Positions 1 to 11,475 of a stretch of 64,000 bases of DNA are shown in pieces. The stretch's first letter is position 1; each line of letters starts with the position of its first letter. This DNA comes from Antitrichia curtipendula. Taxonomy: Eukaryota > Streptophyta > Bryopsida > Hypnales > Leucodontaceae. A program made the position numbers and the translations under genes. The notes beneath the pieces are model-generated. The model was not told the DNA's origin, did not search any database, and saw only the letters and a program-made list of their open reading frames with translations. Location: the NCBI GenBank assembly GCA_951230915.1, contig OX579639.1:10168001-10232000 (forward strand), written 5' to 3'.

Positions 1-1226
1 ATTATTGGTTGCACCAAGACTGGCTAGATAAACAGGTGGTTGCCTTCACAACCAATATAGTGTCAAATTGGTGTTACCACATGGGGAAGAAAGAAGATGG
101 TAGCGATTGGGACACACAAAATAAAGAGGTGGTTGCAAAGTTGAAAATCATTCAAAACTTTGCTCAACAATTTTCTTCATCACGTAAGAAAAAGCAAGCA
201 CCTTGGAAAGCGACAATTGAAGACACCATAACAGCTCATTGTGTTAGTGGAACATTCAAGTGGCTTGAAAGTTCAGTAAAAATCATCCCCATGCCGGAAC
301 AGAGTGCCGTTGGTTCATATGGGACCGTGAGGAAGGTGATGCTTACAAAACTTCAGAGCATTCCTAGTTGGATATTTTTTGCTGGGAAGAGCTTGAAAAC
401 CACGAATGAAAAGGAGAAGCGCCAAGGAATCATCAATGAGGTGGGCGGGTGTCCAGTGAGACATCCTGGCATCATTCGAATTGCGTACCTCCACCCTAAA
501 ACGATGGAAGGCTACACGTTATGGTGGAATGGAGGCTCTCTAATTTCTTTCTTATCCAAATACAATTCGAAAGTAAGCGAAACATTGGATGTCGATGAGA
601 TTAAGCATGAACAAGGTACAGGATTGACAAAAGAGGAGCTTACATGGGTTGCAACTTACCGACGGAACCGAGTGAACTTGGCACTCTCTTTGCTTGTCAT
701 TGTGGGGAAATGCCACGATGCGCAGTACATGCACAACGACATCACTCCATCCAATATTTTGCTCCATTTTGATGATTATAAAGAGCACACGGTGTATATA
801 GGGATATGTGATTGGGGACTTTCTAGCCGAGCTGTAGAGAAAGAGCCGTCAAGGTATGGCTTTCCCAACAAGGACATCCTAGTGAAGGAGAAGAGAATGC
901 GAAGGTTTGCAGCCCCTGAATTGTTTTATATATACGGAGAGCAAGGTTCGGCAAATTCAATTGAGGCCATGCAAAAAATGCATTTGTATTCTATGGCAGC
1001 TGATGCATATGCGGCCGGATGGATAGCAGCACAAATTTGGAAGGAAGAGTGGGACTTCAAATACTTTACAACGAAGAATCCAGAGCAGTATTAGAACCTC
1101 AGGATCAAATTGAAAAGCCTCGTAAAAGAGGATGTGAGTGAAAGGGCGTCAGTGCCAGATGTTCTCGACGCATTGAAGAAGGCCCCCCACTGTTGGACTA
1201 TGCCAGAATGTTGTTATCGTATATAG
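1..1226 (+). pseudogene. protein kinase-like gene, 5' end outside window, premature TAG near end of kinase domain
   Basis: The frame is open to the left window edge, so the true start lies outside. A protein-kinase fold is visible. Counting residues from position 9, there is a Gly-rich loop (VGSYGTV, ~101-107), a candidate VAIK Lys in FAGK (~127), an alpha-C Glu in NEV (~144), a catalytic loop HNDITPSN (~242-249), a DFG-equivalent DWG (~268-270) and an APE (~302-304). The frame stops at TAG 1092-1094. If the stop is ignored it continues 43 codons to a TAG ending at 1226 and contains KEDVSERAS, which looks like the subdomain XI Arg region that ends kinase domains. The stop therefore cuts the last helices. 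The N-terminal ~95 residues are not recognised. No intron is seen. The kinase class and substrate are unknown. It is probably the first module of the repeat block reaching to 16.9 kb, and is either a young pseudogene or a shortened product. Confidence 0.7.
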
Positions 1227-1540
1227 TATTTAGTTTTTTTACTTTTTGTAGCTTAGCATATAGTTCAGGCATAGAAGGTAAATCATCCTCATAGAGGACC
1301 ATGTGTATGTACTTCGCAATTGCCGAACACCTCAAATATATATGAAGTCGGATGCATTGTACATTCAAAATCTCATGTGAATATATTAACCTGCTATGTC
1401 ATTGTTCTTTCTCATTGCATGTTTATGAGTTCTATGAATTGATGATAAAACTTTTATAAAAATAGTGAATGCAATAGTTTGGTACAAAAATACATACACT
1501 TTATCTTTTCACTATGTCTATGTTTTACAGTTTTAGAAGT
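1227..1540. other. 3' flank of the kinase-like gene
   Basis: AT-rich sequence with no coding signal, probably 3' UTR and flank. It leads directly into the A-rich degenerate repeat. Confidence 0.4.
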
Positions 1541-2850
1541 TAATGAAGCCCCTCCAAAATAAAATAAATGATCCAACAAAAAAAAGAATAACATTGAAGT
1601 ACATTGGGATAATTTTAATCATGAACACAAAAAAAGGTTCAAAAAAATTAAAAATTATAAAACGAAAAAAAGAAAAGGAAAGGGAATAATGGAACCCATA
1701 AATAAGATTAATGGCTTTGAGTTGAGGTGGAAGAACTTTAGTAAATTAGAAAAAAAAAAAGTAGGGAAAAGAAAGATTGAACGAATAAAGCTAAACTATG
1801 AATTCGAATAAAATAGTCTTCTCACTTAATGAACAAAAACAAAATAGAAAATGGAATGTTTGAACCAAAAAAAAAAAAATAACTATGAGTTGGGATGGGA
1901 GAGTTTTAGGAATGAAGCGAACAAAAAAAGATAATCATCCAAGCCAAAAGGAATGGCATAGAGTTGGCATGGGAACTCCTTTGTTCATTAATGAAAAAAA
2001 AAATAGGAAAGGAAATCATGGAACAAATCTGAAATGGCTTGGGGTTGGTATGGAATAATTTTGTGAGAGACATAGACCCACAAAAAATAGTGTGTCAAAG
2101 TGATTTCAACTAACACCCCAAAAAATTTACCATTTAGTTCGGATAGATTTGCGTTACCACAAAAAGTAAATGGAATTTCCTTTAGATGAAAGAGCTTGGC
2201 TAATAAAAGCAAAAAATGAAATTAATAGGAATGATCATTCAAAAATAAATGGCCTCGAGTTGGGATGGAACAATTTTGCTAATAGCGGGAAAAAAAAATC
2301 ATTCTACCTTACACAAGTGGCATTGAATTCAAATAATTTTTTTTGGTAATGATGCCCACAAAATAGGGAAGAGAATGAAAACACCAGAAAAATTATGGCA
2401 ATCACTTGAAATGGAAGTGTGCTTTAAAAATCAATGTCTAAAAGGGGAGATGGAGTGACCAAAGCTTTAGAAAAGCATACCAATTTATTTTAGGATTTTT
2501 AGCGGGGGGAATTATTTTTACGGACTTAAATAATCTAACATTAAAAGAAATATGAATGGTGGAGTGCTTTCTTATATGGAAATGATTTGGGTGTCACTAT
2601 AAAATAATGTAACATCCAAAAAATCTATGGAATAGTGGAGTGATTTGGACATGGAAGTGGTTTGGGGGTTACAAACTTATAATGAAGCAATTTAACACCC
2701 AAAAAAAATATGGAATGGTGGATTGATTAGGATATGGAAATTATTGGGGTGTTAGAGTGATATGATCTAACATTAAATCTCAATATGGACTGCTAGAGTC
2801 ACTTAGAACATGGAGTAATGTAGAAGGCTCAGAAATCACTCATCTAAGGG
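1540..2850. repeat. A-rich degenerate tandem repeat, block 1
   Basis: Imperfect copies of a ~80-100 bp unit recur. Each contains versions of TTTTAGGAATGAAGC, then an A-run, then AATAGGAAAGGGAATGAT, then GGCATTGAGTTGGGATGG. The same unit forms blocks at 6280-7960 and 9900-10890. The toxic-looking short reading frames in it are low-complexity and not genes. It sits just downstream of the kinase-like gene, matching the position of block 2 after the RING gene. Confidence 0.7.
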
Positions 2851-3270
2851 CTGGTTCGCATTTCTACAGTATTTCTTTACATGGGAATATTTTTAAGCTC
2901 ATCCTTGAAACCAAGAAAAATTGATGAGGAATGTAGCCCAATCGGTTTCATATTTTTTTAAACATTATTGAATTAATTATAAATTTTCAAAGGAGATGTA
3001 TCCTAGGTCCCTATTTATATTCTTACGTCCTTCATATTGCAATTCTAAAGAAAAATGGGGATAGCAAAGACAATGATTGGCTCTTGTGATAAAGAATGTT
3101 TTTTTCCTTCCTTCCTTTTTGTCTTTTGAGGTCAATTTGAAAACTACATCATGTCCATTCTACAACCACTTATAGGGGCAGTTCTTAATGCCAAAATTCT
3201 TTTCGAGCCTTCTACCTTAGGAAATAGAAATATGTCTAAGCACATTAACTTCGTATATTTAAATCATGTC
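2850..3270. other. unassigned spacer before minisatellite A1
   Basis: Mixed AT-rich sequence between the A-rich repeat and the GTCC minisatellite. I see no gene or recognisable element in it. Confidence 0.3.
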
Positions 3271-3274
3271 CACG

Positions 3275-3530
3275 CCCACTCTCTGGAGTCCCCGCCCCAC
3301 TCTCTGGAGTCCCAGTCCCACTCTCTAGAGTCCCCGCCCCCATTGTCTGGAGTCCCCGCCCCACTGTCTGGAGTCCCTGCTCCATTGTCTGGAGTCCTCG
3401 CCCCACTGTCTGGAGTCCCTGCTCCACTGTCTGGAGTCCCCGCCCCCTCTCGGTGGAGTCCCCGCCCCCACTCGGAGGAGTCCCCGCCCCAACTCGATGG
3501 AGTCCCCGCCCTGGCGTCCCCCAGCTGCAA
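3275..3530. repeat. GC-rich minisatellite A1 (GGAGTCCCCGCCC type)
   Basis: About a dozen degenerate ~20-21 bp units carry the core GGAGTCCCCGCCCC with spacers such as ACTGTCT. The CCCCGCCC core resembles a GC box. The array ends immediately before a TATA box (3531) and the RING gene. Short frames on both strands through it encode only GTPDSGAG-type repeats and are artefacts of the array. Confidence 0.85.
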
Positions 3531-3540
3531 CTATATAAGG
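3531..3540 (+). promoter_or_regulatory. TATA box of the RING gene
   Basis: CTATATAAGG lies about 130 bp upstream of the ATG at 3668 and directly after minisatellite A1. The same order (array, TATA, gene) is repeated before the transposase at 11901. Confidence 0.6.
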
Positions 3541-3667
3541 CTGTCTCCGCCTCATTTGTCCCCGCCCTGCATACTCTCAGCCTTCCATCTCTTCATTGAG
3601 CTGGTTGTGAGCATTGTGCGGGGTCTACTTGATTGCCACGTGGAGGATTTCGCTTTTTTCTACAAAA

Positions 3668-5965
3668 ATGGATACACCACCAAGAATGACCAAGGAAGAA
3701 CGAGATAGGACCCGACCACGAGCCGGAAACAAACATCGCAAGCGACTACATGTTCTACGAAACCCTGACAAGCTTGCATTCAGGGGGTGGAAGGGCGTGC
3801 TTGAACCATGGACATATGATGACTGCGCCAATTACATTGAGTGGTGCCACATAGACAAGTTGTTCCCGGAAGAGCGACACAACTGTCACAGACGCTTCCA
3901 TAAGGCAAATTTAAAATACTGCCTGGACGAAGAGTTTACAAACCGATGCATTGAGGTGTACCAAGTGTTGTATGCTCTGTCAAACGTCATACGCAATGAA
4001 GTGCAACTTTTCCTTGCACGAGGGGTCTATGCGGAGCTGAAGTTGAACAAGAGAGTGGATTGGTCAACTTTGAAGCAAATGGGAGAAAATGTCAATATTC
4101 CTACTCCAGCAAATGGATTCATTCCAAGGGGGGTAAAAAGATACCCGGAAGGTGGTCTAGGGAAAACAAATACGCAGGTTCAAGCACCACGAAGATATGA
4201 CACTGAAGACTCATCTACGGACGACGACTCAGATGGATCTCGTGTACTAGTTGTAGTCAGCCATAGAACTCAACTACTACGAGCTAAAAAGAGGAGGGCT
4301 TCGCGTCAAACTGCTGAGGTTTTACACGAAAATGTTGTGGAGGAACAGGTGCCACCTATTGACGAACCAGTGGTAGGAATTGTGGATGTTACAGCTGCTA
4401 CAAACCGAATCCAGGGTTTGTTGATTGAAGTGAATGAGAAGAATGAGGAATTGCATTCTTTGTATAATGATGTTAACAAAATGAGAGAAGACATGCAAGA
4501 GAAGGACAACATTATCAATCAACAACAACGTGAGATGGAGGTACTTCGGCACGCTCTTGAGGCAGCAACATTGGCCAATCGTGGTCAAGATCCACGAGGG
4601 GAAGCGCAAGGGCCTTCAAATAATTCTCAAATTCCATTGGAACCTACAGAAGTTGGTGCAACAATGGATACTCAGGATGATTCTTTGTCCTTTGGAGAAT
4701 TACCCGCAAATGTAGGTGCAGCAGGGCCAGTGGACCAAAGCATCCAACTGACGGACGCGCTTGCAATGAATTTGACATTGAAAAATCAATTGCATGCATT
4801 GATGGAGCAGTATTACCAATGGAAGCTGGCATGTGTCTTCAATGTTGACAGGACTAGGCAAATGGTGGAGGAATTCAAAAAAATTGACCACAATTACGGC
4901 GCACACAATCAAGAGAGGGTTTTTGGTTTGACATCGTGGGCCCTGGTGGATGATCATTTCAACATGGATGAAATGGCAACCATTGACATTGCTGGTGGAC
5001 AAACAACCATCGACTGGTCCAAACATGATTGGGATTTCAAGAATGAAGTTGGCTCTGCCGTGGACCATGAAGGCAATCCATTACTACTGTGGCCAAACCC
5101 TTCAACCTTCGTACACAATGGAACTACATGTCCCATTTGCCTTAATCCATTTGGCCCGGAAGGTGGAATGCACTTAGGCACGTGTGAACATTTGTACCAC
5201 CCATTCTGCCTAATTAGCTTGATGATTGTCCGCCAACGTTGTTCACTATGCAAGGCTCCTTTCCATAAGCGCTTGTATGAGTTGTTTGGATTAGTTCCCT
5301 ACATGCCACCGCATTGGGAATTCAATGCTGAAAATGCCCCTGATCATTCTCAGAAGTGGGGAACAGACTTGGTGTGGAGTTGGAAATTGAACATCCATTC
5401 GTTGGGCAAACAACAACTTTGTACCGAATGGGGTTGGGAAAAAGATCCGGCTCAAATTGTGGAGGTGTGCCACCACTTGGTTCCATTGAAGGACAACTTT
5501 AGCCAAGGACGACGGAATTTCTTCTTCCAATGCTTCAATGGGCATTGGAATGAGGTACAAGAATACTTCCAATTTGGACCTCATCCTCTTGGATGGTTGT
5601 GGGGCGTTGATGGAGTTTGCATTACTGACGACCAGGGGATGCGGAGGGGGGAAGACATTGACATGCCAGACCCTGCTGAACTTGCACAACTATCGGAGTC
5701 AGAGTGGCGAGAAACCTTTCGAAATGATGGGATGGACTTCTTGTTGGAACAACATAGCCCGGGAACTCTCCAATGTCTTCAAAGCTTCAAGCAATCACAA
5801 ATATTGAAGGCTCTTTTAGAGGAAGACGGACCAGCGAGGAGAACTCGATCCGCAGTTTGTAGACTTCGTTTGGGAACAGATGAAGACCTTCCAATTCACG
5901 CCGGGACACATGACAATGAGGCTGGACCAAGTGGCAGTGCAAGTAGTCCAATGAACATGGACTAA
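3668..5965 (+). CDS. RING-H2 finger coiled-coil protein, intronless, transposon-associated
   Basis: The 766-residue frame is uninterrupted. I chose the ATG at 3668 because it follows the TATA box and an A-rich leader; the frame is open further upstream into the array. The N-terminus is basic (RTRPRAGNKHRKR). There is an acidic stretch (TEDSSTDDDSDGS), then a predicted coiled coil at ~247-300. A RING-H2 finger begins at ~488: CPIC, then C-x-H-x2-H-x2-C, ending CSLC, so all eight zinc ligands are present. A Trp-rich region and a Ser-rich tail follow. RING-H2 proteins are usually E3 ubiquitin ligases; substrate and partners are unknown. I do not recognise the family outside the RING. The lack of introns and the shared promoter layout with the hAT transposase suggest it is element cargo rather than a host gene. 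Confidence 0.75.
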   Translation: MDTPPRMTKEERDRTRPRAGNKHRKRLHVLRNPDKLAFRGWKGVLEPWTYDDCANYIEWCHIDKLFPEERHNCHRRFHKANLKYCLDEEFTNRCIEVYQVLYALSNVIRNEVQLFLARGVYAELKLNKRVDWSTLKQMGENVNIPTPANGFIPRGVKRYPEGGLGKTNTQVQAPRRYDTEDSSTDDDSDGSRVLVVVSHRTQLLRAKKRRASRQTAEVLHENVVEEQVPPIDEPVVGIVDVTAATNRIQGLLIEVNEKNEELHSLYNDVNKMREDMQEKDNIINQQQREMEVLRHALEAATLANRGQDPRGEAQGPSNNSQIPLEPTEVGATMDTQDDSLSFGELPANVGAAGPVDQSIQLTDALAMNLTLKNQLHALMEQYYQWKLACVFNVDRTRQMVEEFKKIDHNYGAHNQERVFGLTSWALVDDHFNMDEMATIDIAGGQTTIDWSKHDWDFKNEVGSAVDHEGNPLLLWPNPSTFVHNGTTCPICLNPFGPEGGMHLGTCEHLYHPFCLISLMIVRQRCSLCKAPFHKRLYELFGLVPYMPPHWEFNAENAPDHSQKWGTDLVWSWKLNIHSLGKQQLCTEWGWEKDPAQIVEVCHHLVPLKDNFSQGRRNFFFQCFNGHWNEVQEYFQFGPHPLGWLWGVDGVCITDDQGMRRGEDIDMPDPAELAQLSESEWRETFRNDGMDFLLEQHSPGTLQCLQSFKQSQILKALLEEDGPARRTRSAVCRLRLGTDEDLPIHAGTHDNEAGPSGSASSPMNMD

Positions 5966-6280
5966 GTATAGTTTTGAGTATAGTTTTGAGTGTTTTAGCT
6001 AGTGAGCTTAGGTTTTCTTAGAAGACTTATTTTCCTAGCACTATAATATTATATAGGCTTATATACTTTCCTACTTTATATTACACTATGCATATGAAAT
6101 ATATTTGATTTTGTTTTGAATGATTTTGCCCAAAGTGACTTCATTTATTTTTTGCACGTACTCATTTGAAATTTGAATGGACTTGTGGACTTCATACATA
6201 TTAAAATTATTTATACCATGAAATGAAATGTCATTGAATTGGAGTACAATTCATTCCCAATTTCCACTCAATGAATAGAA
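5966..6280. other. 3' flank of the RING gene
   Basis: AT-rich 3' flank with a repeated TATAGTTTTGAGT just after the stop codon. No gene is seen. Confidence 0.4.
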
Positions 6281-7960
6281 GTAGGGAAGGTTGGACGGAC
6301 CACGAAGGCACGAAGTGGCCCGAACTTGAAATTAGGGGAAAAAACGCTTTTCAAATGTCATTAATGCCTTGATGGAAATATATATATGCAAAAGAATGAT
6401 GGAACTCCCCCCCAAAAGGGATTGAAATAGGTAAAAATTCACTTGCAAAATAGGCAAAGGAATGATAGAGAAAAGCAAAAAATAGGGAAGTAATTACCTA
6501 CTTAAAAATGAATGGCATTTAGTTGGGATAGAATAACGTGACAAATGAAGCCCAAAAAAATTAGAATGGGTTTAGAGAATACAAAATTTAAATGGCCTTT
6601 GATTGAGAATTTTAGATGGAGCAATTTTGCTAATGAAGCACAAAAAAAGTAGGAAGGTAAACTGAATGCCAAAAATTGGCATTGAGTTGGAGAAAAATTA
6701 GGAAGAGAATAATAATGCCATTTAGTTTTTATATAACTTGGGATGTAACAATTTTGCTAATCAATCTAAAAAAAATTGGAAAAGAAATGAATCCAAAAAA
6801 TTAGGAAAGGGAAAGAATCCCCCCCAAAAAGGAAAGGGAATGAATCCCAAGAAACATTTGATAAGGGAATGAATCCCAAAGAAATAGGAAAGGGAATGAT
6901 ATACAAAAAATAAAGGGCATTGGCCATTGGGATGGCATGGGATAATGTTGCAAATGAAGTTCAAATAAAATTAGGAAGTAAATGATATACCCAAAAAAAA
7001 GGCATCTATTTGGGATACAATAATCTTGCAAATCACTAACAAAAAATAAGAAGGGCTTAGGTAATACAAAAATTAAATTATTTAAATGGCCTTCGGGCTC
7101 ATGATGGAATGGAGCCATTTTGGCATTTTGCTAATGAATTTTACAAAGATTAGGAAGGGAAAGAAATGTAAGTGCATTTTAAATGTTGCTAATAAAAACA
7201 AACAAATGTGAAAGAAATATGAAACAAATATTGTTTCACATTACCTCTTATGTCATATGAAAAATGGGAAGTGAATGGATAGACTTCAATTTCGTACCAT
7301 AAAGAAAAAAATTTAGGGAATCCCTTAGGATGGAATAATTGTGCTAATAAATAAAACAAATAGGAAAGAAAATAAGCAAAAAAAAAATGCTTACCGTTGG
7401 ATTAAACAATTTTAGGAATTAATGAAGAAAAAAAATAGGAAAAGAAGTGAGTTGGATGAATAAATAATTAAATATTGGCATGGAGTTCACATAAAAGAGT
7501 TCTATGAATTAATGAAGAAAAAAATGGTGTCTTTGAGTTGGGGACTTGGGGTGGGAGAACTTCAGGAAATAAGCGAAAACAAAATAGAGATGGAAATGAT
7601 TCAACAAAAAAAGATGAATTGAAAATTGGGATGGAAGATTGTTAGGAACAAAATAGAAAAAGGAATGATTCAACTAAACCAAAAAAATTAAATATAATTT
7701 GGGATGGGAGAGTCTTACGAATGAAGCATCTACAGAAAAAGAAGACAAAATGATCCAACCCAAAAAGAATGCCATACAATTGACAAGTTGGGATGGGAGA
7801 CCTGTGCTAATTCCTGGAAAAAAATAGGAAAGGGAATGATGCCCCCCAAAAAAGGACAATGACTTAGAATGGAAGACTTTTAGGAATGAAGCCCGAAAAA
7901 TTTGGAAAGGAAATGATGGAATTAAAAATTGCAGTTGCATATTGAAGGCCTAGAATTTTA
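6280..7960. repeat. A-rich degenerate tandem repeat, block 2
   Basis: Same unit as block 1: GGAATGAAGC, an A-run, TAGGAAAGGGAATGA, GGCATTGAGTTGGGATGG. Copies are diverged and vary in length. The block follows the RING gene as block 1 follows the kinase-like gene. Confidence 0.75.
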
Positions 7961-8171
7961 AATAACTCCCCTACTATTTCTTTCATTTCAAATACAATGC
8001 AGTTTTATCCTTTTATCTAGTACACTACATTTCAAAAATATTGATTAAACATTTACTAAATATTTCCTCAAAGTGTCCTAAATATTTCCTAAATCAAAGA
8101 ATTTACATTGTTTTTTACAACCTAAATGATATGTTTGTTCAAAGTAGTTTGAAGTGTTAGAAGAAGTAAGG
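7960..8171. other. unassigned AT-rich spacer
   Basis: AT-rich sequence with no gene or repeat recognised. Confidence 0.3.
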
Positions 8172-8400
8172 AAAAACATTTCTCACCACAACAAAGGAGA
8201 CATCCTCTTTCATGGATTTTCTTCCAAATCTTAGGCCATGGACCTCTTTATTTGGCATCTTGCTTTCATTGTCTTGTCAGAATCCAAAATAAGTTGTTGA
8301 GGCTAAATTAATGCTTCCCACTCTCCAAGGAAAAGGGCGGTTCAAGGATGTCGCATTTCAAAGTCTTGCTTCCTATGCTGGACGAGTTAGTCCCTGCCCT
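8172..8400. repeat. duplicated pre-array segment, copy 1
   Basis: Matches 10890-11105 in direct orientation. Shared blocks include TTCTTCCAAATCTTAGGCC, GGCATCTTGCTTTCATTGTC and GCTGGACGAGT. Both copies run straight into a GTCC minisatellite. Confidence 0.8.
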
Positions 8401-8570
8401 AGAGTCCCCGCCCTGCCTTCGAGTCCCCGCCCTGGAGTCCCCGCCTTGCCTTCGAGTCCCCGCCCTGGAGTCCCACCCTGCCTTTGAGTCCCCGCCCTGA
8501 CTTCGAGTCCCCGCCCTGACTTCGAGTTCCCACCCTTATTTGAAGTCCCCACCATGGAGTCCCCGCCCTA
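8385..8570. repeat. GC-rich minisatellite A2
   Basis: Units alternate CCTTCGAGTCCCCGCCCTG and GAGTCCCCGCCCTG. The array is cut at its right end by the Tc1-type element, whose TA target lies at 8574-8575. No gene follows it in the usual place. Confidence 0.85.
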
Positions 8571-8575
8571 TTGTA

Positions 8576-9810
8576 CAGTACCCTCCAAAAAGTCTTGCAA
8601 CCCCATTATGAAGTCCTTCAAATTTTCCTTTTTAACTCCATTTTAAGAACATACTATGAAAAGTATCCTATTAAATCTATTGCTTTATGGAACCTTCACC
8701 AACATATGAAATTTCAATGTCTAAAAATAGAAACTCCATTTTTGGTGAATTATTTTATTTATTTTTCACGATATTACATAATAATTAATTAGAAAATGTG
8801 TATGATGATTTTTTAAGATCTGATTGCGTATATATTTAGGAAACATCATTGTTCACATCTTTCATATTACAAAGATGCACACTATGTAGGTAAATTTTTT
8901 GTCTATTTGGCTTTAATGTATTTTGCAATTTCCTTTCATACATGTTCAAGGCAAAGGTCATGTATTCAAAAACATTTGAATAAATATTGTCAAATAGGAT
9001 ATCATTAGGAAGCTATGGTATTGTAGAAGCCTACTATATCATGAATTTTACAGTATGTCTCGCTGACTAGCAACGACTTTGCAACAAAGTGTTACACCTA
9101 CTACCATCAAGTACTACCACCTTGAGCTGCTATCTTAGCTTTGATTTGGTTTGGCATCGTAGAAATCGACTTTTGAATACTTTCTTGAGGTATATCCTTG
9201 CATGCCATATTCACTAATGTCCACATTTAGTCATTATTGTAGGATCTACATCTTTTTTGTACTCGATCTTTGACTTGCTTCTATAAATTCTCTATAGGAT
9301 TAAGGTCAAAAGAATTTGGTGGCCACTCAATGAATTTTACATTATGTCATGGTGCAAAGTTGACCAACATTGCTTAGAACTTCACAAGTTTGCTTATAGA
9401 ACTTCTAGCAACATCATATATACAATATTTTAGACAAACATTAATTTTTTCTCACAAAACTTCTAGGCTATGTCTACAAGCAACAATGACTAGAAGCATG
9501 CATGCACTAATGTTGATCCTCTCAACCGCAAAAGCGGTTGAAATCCACTACCTATGATCTTCTACAATGAAATTTTCAAATTAGCATTGTTCCTTTAAAT
9601 TTAGCTTAGTGTTTTCAAAATCAACCACCTTTCACAAAGAAAGATTTTTCTAAGAAGTGGAATGAGTTACAACAAGGTGCATGACTCACCTAGTTTGGGG
9701 CAAAAAATCTCAATCAAATATCTAAATTTACCTACCATGAGTTTGATTTGTAATCAAACTACTCGGATGAGAACTAGACATGGAGTTGCAAGAGTTCTTG
9801 GAGGGTACTG
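8576..9810 (-). mobile_element. Tc1/mariner-superfamily (DD34E type) transposon, complete ends, decayed transposase
   Basis: The ends are inverted repeats starting CAGTACCCTCCAA, similar for ~30 bp, and each end is flanked by TA (8574-8575 and 9811-9812). The length is 1235 bp. The minus strand holds transposase remains. Around 9360-9270 it reads EWPPNSFDLNPIENL, the third catalytic motif of Tc1-type DD34E enzymes, followed by a TAG where the family has Trp. Further on comes MACKDIPQESIQKSISTMP and a terminal IAAQGGST, the usual C-terminus. Upstream, an HHD/NA-P-H-like second motif is barely readable and frames are broken. The element is shorter than autonomous Tc1 elements (~1.6 kb), so N-terminal sequence is probably lost. 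It is nested in minisatellite A2. Confidence 0.85.
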
Positions 9811-9812
9811 TA

Positions 9813-9900
9813 CATTCAATTAAAAAAGAGTCCCTTGTGCCAAGTATTCCAAAAAATGAATCCCTTTACATGAAGAACAAACTATAACTTGTAACTTCTC
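9813..9900. other. short spacer between Tc1 element and A-rich block 3
   Basis: AT-rich flank with no feature recognised. Confidence 0.3.
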
Positions 9901-10890
9901 ATTGTTCTAAGACAAGAATGAAATAAAAAATCAATAGGAATATGAATAATGGATTAAAAAACAAATGGCATTGAGTTCGGAACTTCGGATGGAAGAATTT
10001 GTTTATGGATGAAGCAAAAGTGATAAGAAAGGGAATGATTCAACAAATCAAGAATGGCAATGATTTAGGATGGAAGAGTTTTTGGAACGAAGCAAAGAAC
10101 AAATGTAGGAAAGGGAATGACTAAATAAAAAAAGATTGGCATAGACTTGGAATAAAAGAGTTTAGGAATTAAAGAAGGAAAAAAATAGGAACGTATATAA
10201 AAATAGAGAATTGAATGATTCTACATATAACTATTGGCATGCAATTGGAATTAAAGAGTTTTAGGAATTAATGAAGCCAAACAAAATAGGAAAGGGAATG
10301 GTGGAACAAAAAATAAAATGGCATTGAGTTGAAAACAAAGTGCTTAAGGAGTTTATGTAGCCAAAAAAACTAAGGGGCATTGAGGTGGAATGGAAGAATT
10401 TTAGAAATGAAGCAGAAACAAAAACGAAAAAAAAGAGAATGATGGAACAAATAAATTATGGCTTTGAATTGAGGTGGTAGAACTTCAAGAAATAAGAAAA
10501 AATGAAGTAGGAAAGGGCATGATTCAACAAACAAAGATCGGCATGGTGTTGGAAGAATACTACAAAAGAGACTTGCTAAGTTTTGAAGCAAAACAAATTA
10601 GAAAAGGAGATCATTCAACAAAACAACCCAAAAAATATGAATTGGGATGGGAGAGTTTTAGGAATGATCCAAATAAATAGGGAAAGGAATGATGGAACCA
10701 AAAATGAACATTTGGCTTTGATTTGAGATGGAAGAGTTTTAGGAACAAAATAGAAAAAATAATGATTCAACCAAAAGAAAAAAAATTAGAATAAGTTGAA
10801 ATGGGAGAGTTCTAGGAATGAAGCCCAAAAAAAAGGAGAGAGAAAGATCCGACCTCGAATGAATGGCACAAACTTGGGATAGGAGAGTTT
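9900..10890. repeat. A-rich degenerate tandem repeat, block 3
   Basis: Same unit as blocks 1 and 2. Here the period is clearest: AGTTTTAGGAAT-AATGAAGC, then AAAATAGGAAAGGGAATG, then TGGCATTGAGTTG recurs roughly every 80-100 bp. Confidence 0.75.
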
Positions 10891-11105
10891 TCCTAATACC
10901 TTTCATCACAACGAAGGGGACATGCTCTTCCATGGAGTTTCTTCCAAATCTTAGGCCGTGGAGCTCTTTATTCGGCATCTTGCTTTCATTGTCTTGTCAG
11001 AATTTGTTGAGGCTAAAATTAATGCTTCCCCCGCTCTAAGGAAAAGGCGGTTGAAGGATGTCAAGCACAAGCGCATTTCAAAGTCATGCTTCCTGGGCTG
11101 GACGA
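10890..11105. repeat. duplicated pre-array segment, copy 2
   Basis: Direct-repeat partner of 8172-8400. It contains the same CTTCCAAATCTTAGGCC, GGCATCTTGCTTTCATTGTC and TTCCTGGGCTGGACGAGT blocks and leads into minisatellite A3. Confidence 0.8.
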
Positions 11106-11475
11106 GTACGTCCCCGCCCTGGAGTCCCCGCCCTGCCTTCGAGTCCCTGCCCTGCCTTCGAGTCCCCGCCTTGGAGTCCCCACCCTGCCTTCGAGTCCCC
11201 GCCCTAGAGTCCCCGCCCTGCCTTCGAGTCCCCGCCCTGCCTTCGAGTCCCCGCCCTGCCTTCGAGTCCCCGCCCTGGAGTCCGCGCCCTGCCTTCGAGT
11301 CCCCACCCTAGAGTCCCCGCCCTGCCTTCAAGTCCCCGCCCTGACTTAGAGTCCGCGCCCTGACTTTGAGTCCATTCCATGGAGTCTGAGATTGAGCTGC
11401 GCTCTCTCAAGTTCCTCCATTTGTGTGAATTGTCCGCCCCGGAGTCCGCGCCCTGTGTCCGCGCCCTAGCACAAT
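11105..11475. repeat. GC-rich minisatellite A3
   Basis: Regular ~18-20 bp units CCTTCGAGTCCCCGCCCTG, with looser units (GAGTCCGCGCCCTG) toward the right. A ~185-bp non-repetitive spacer (11476-11660) separates it from A4. Confidence 0.85.

Noticed and set aside
3245..3555. Minus-strand frames encoding GTPDSGAG-type proteins
   Set aside because: They follow the minisatellite period exactly, have no start context or neighbours, and recur in every array.
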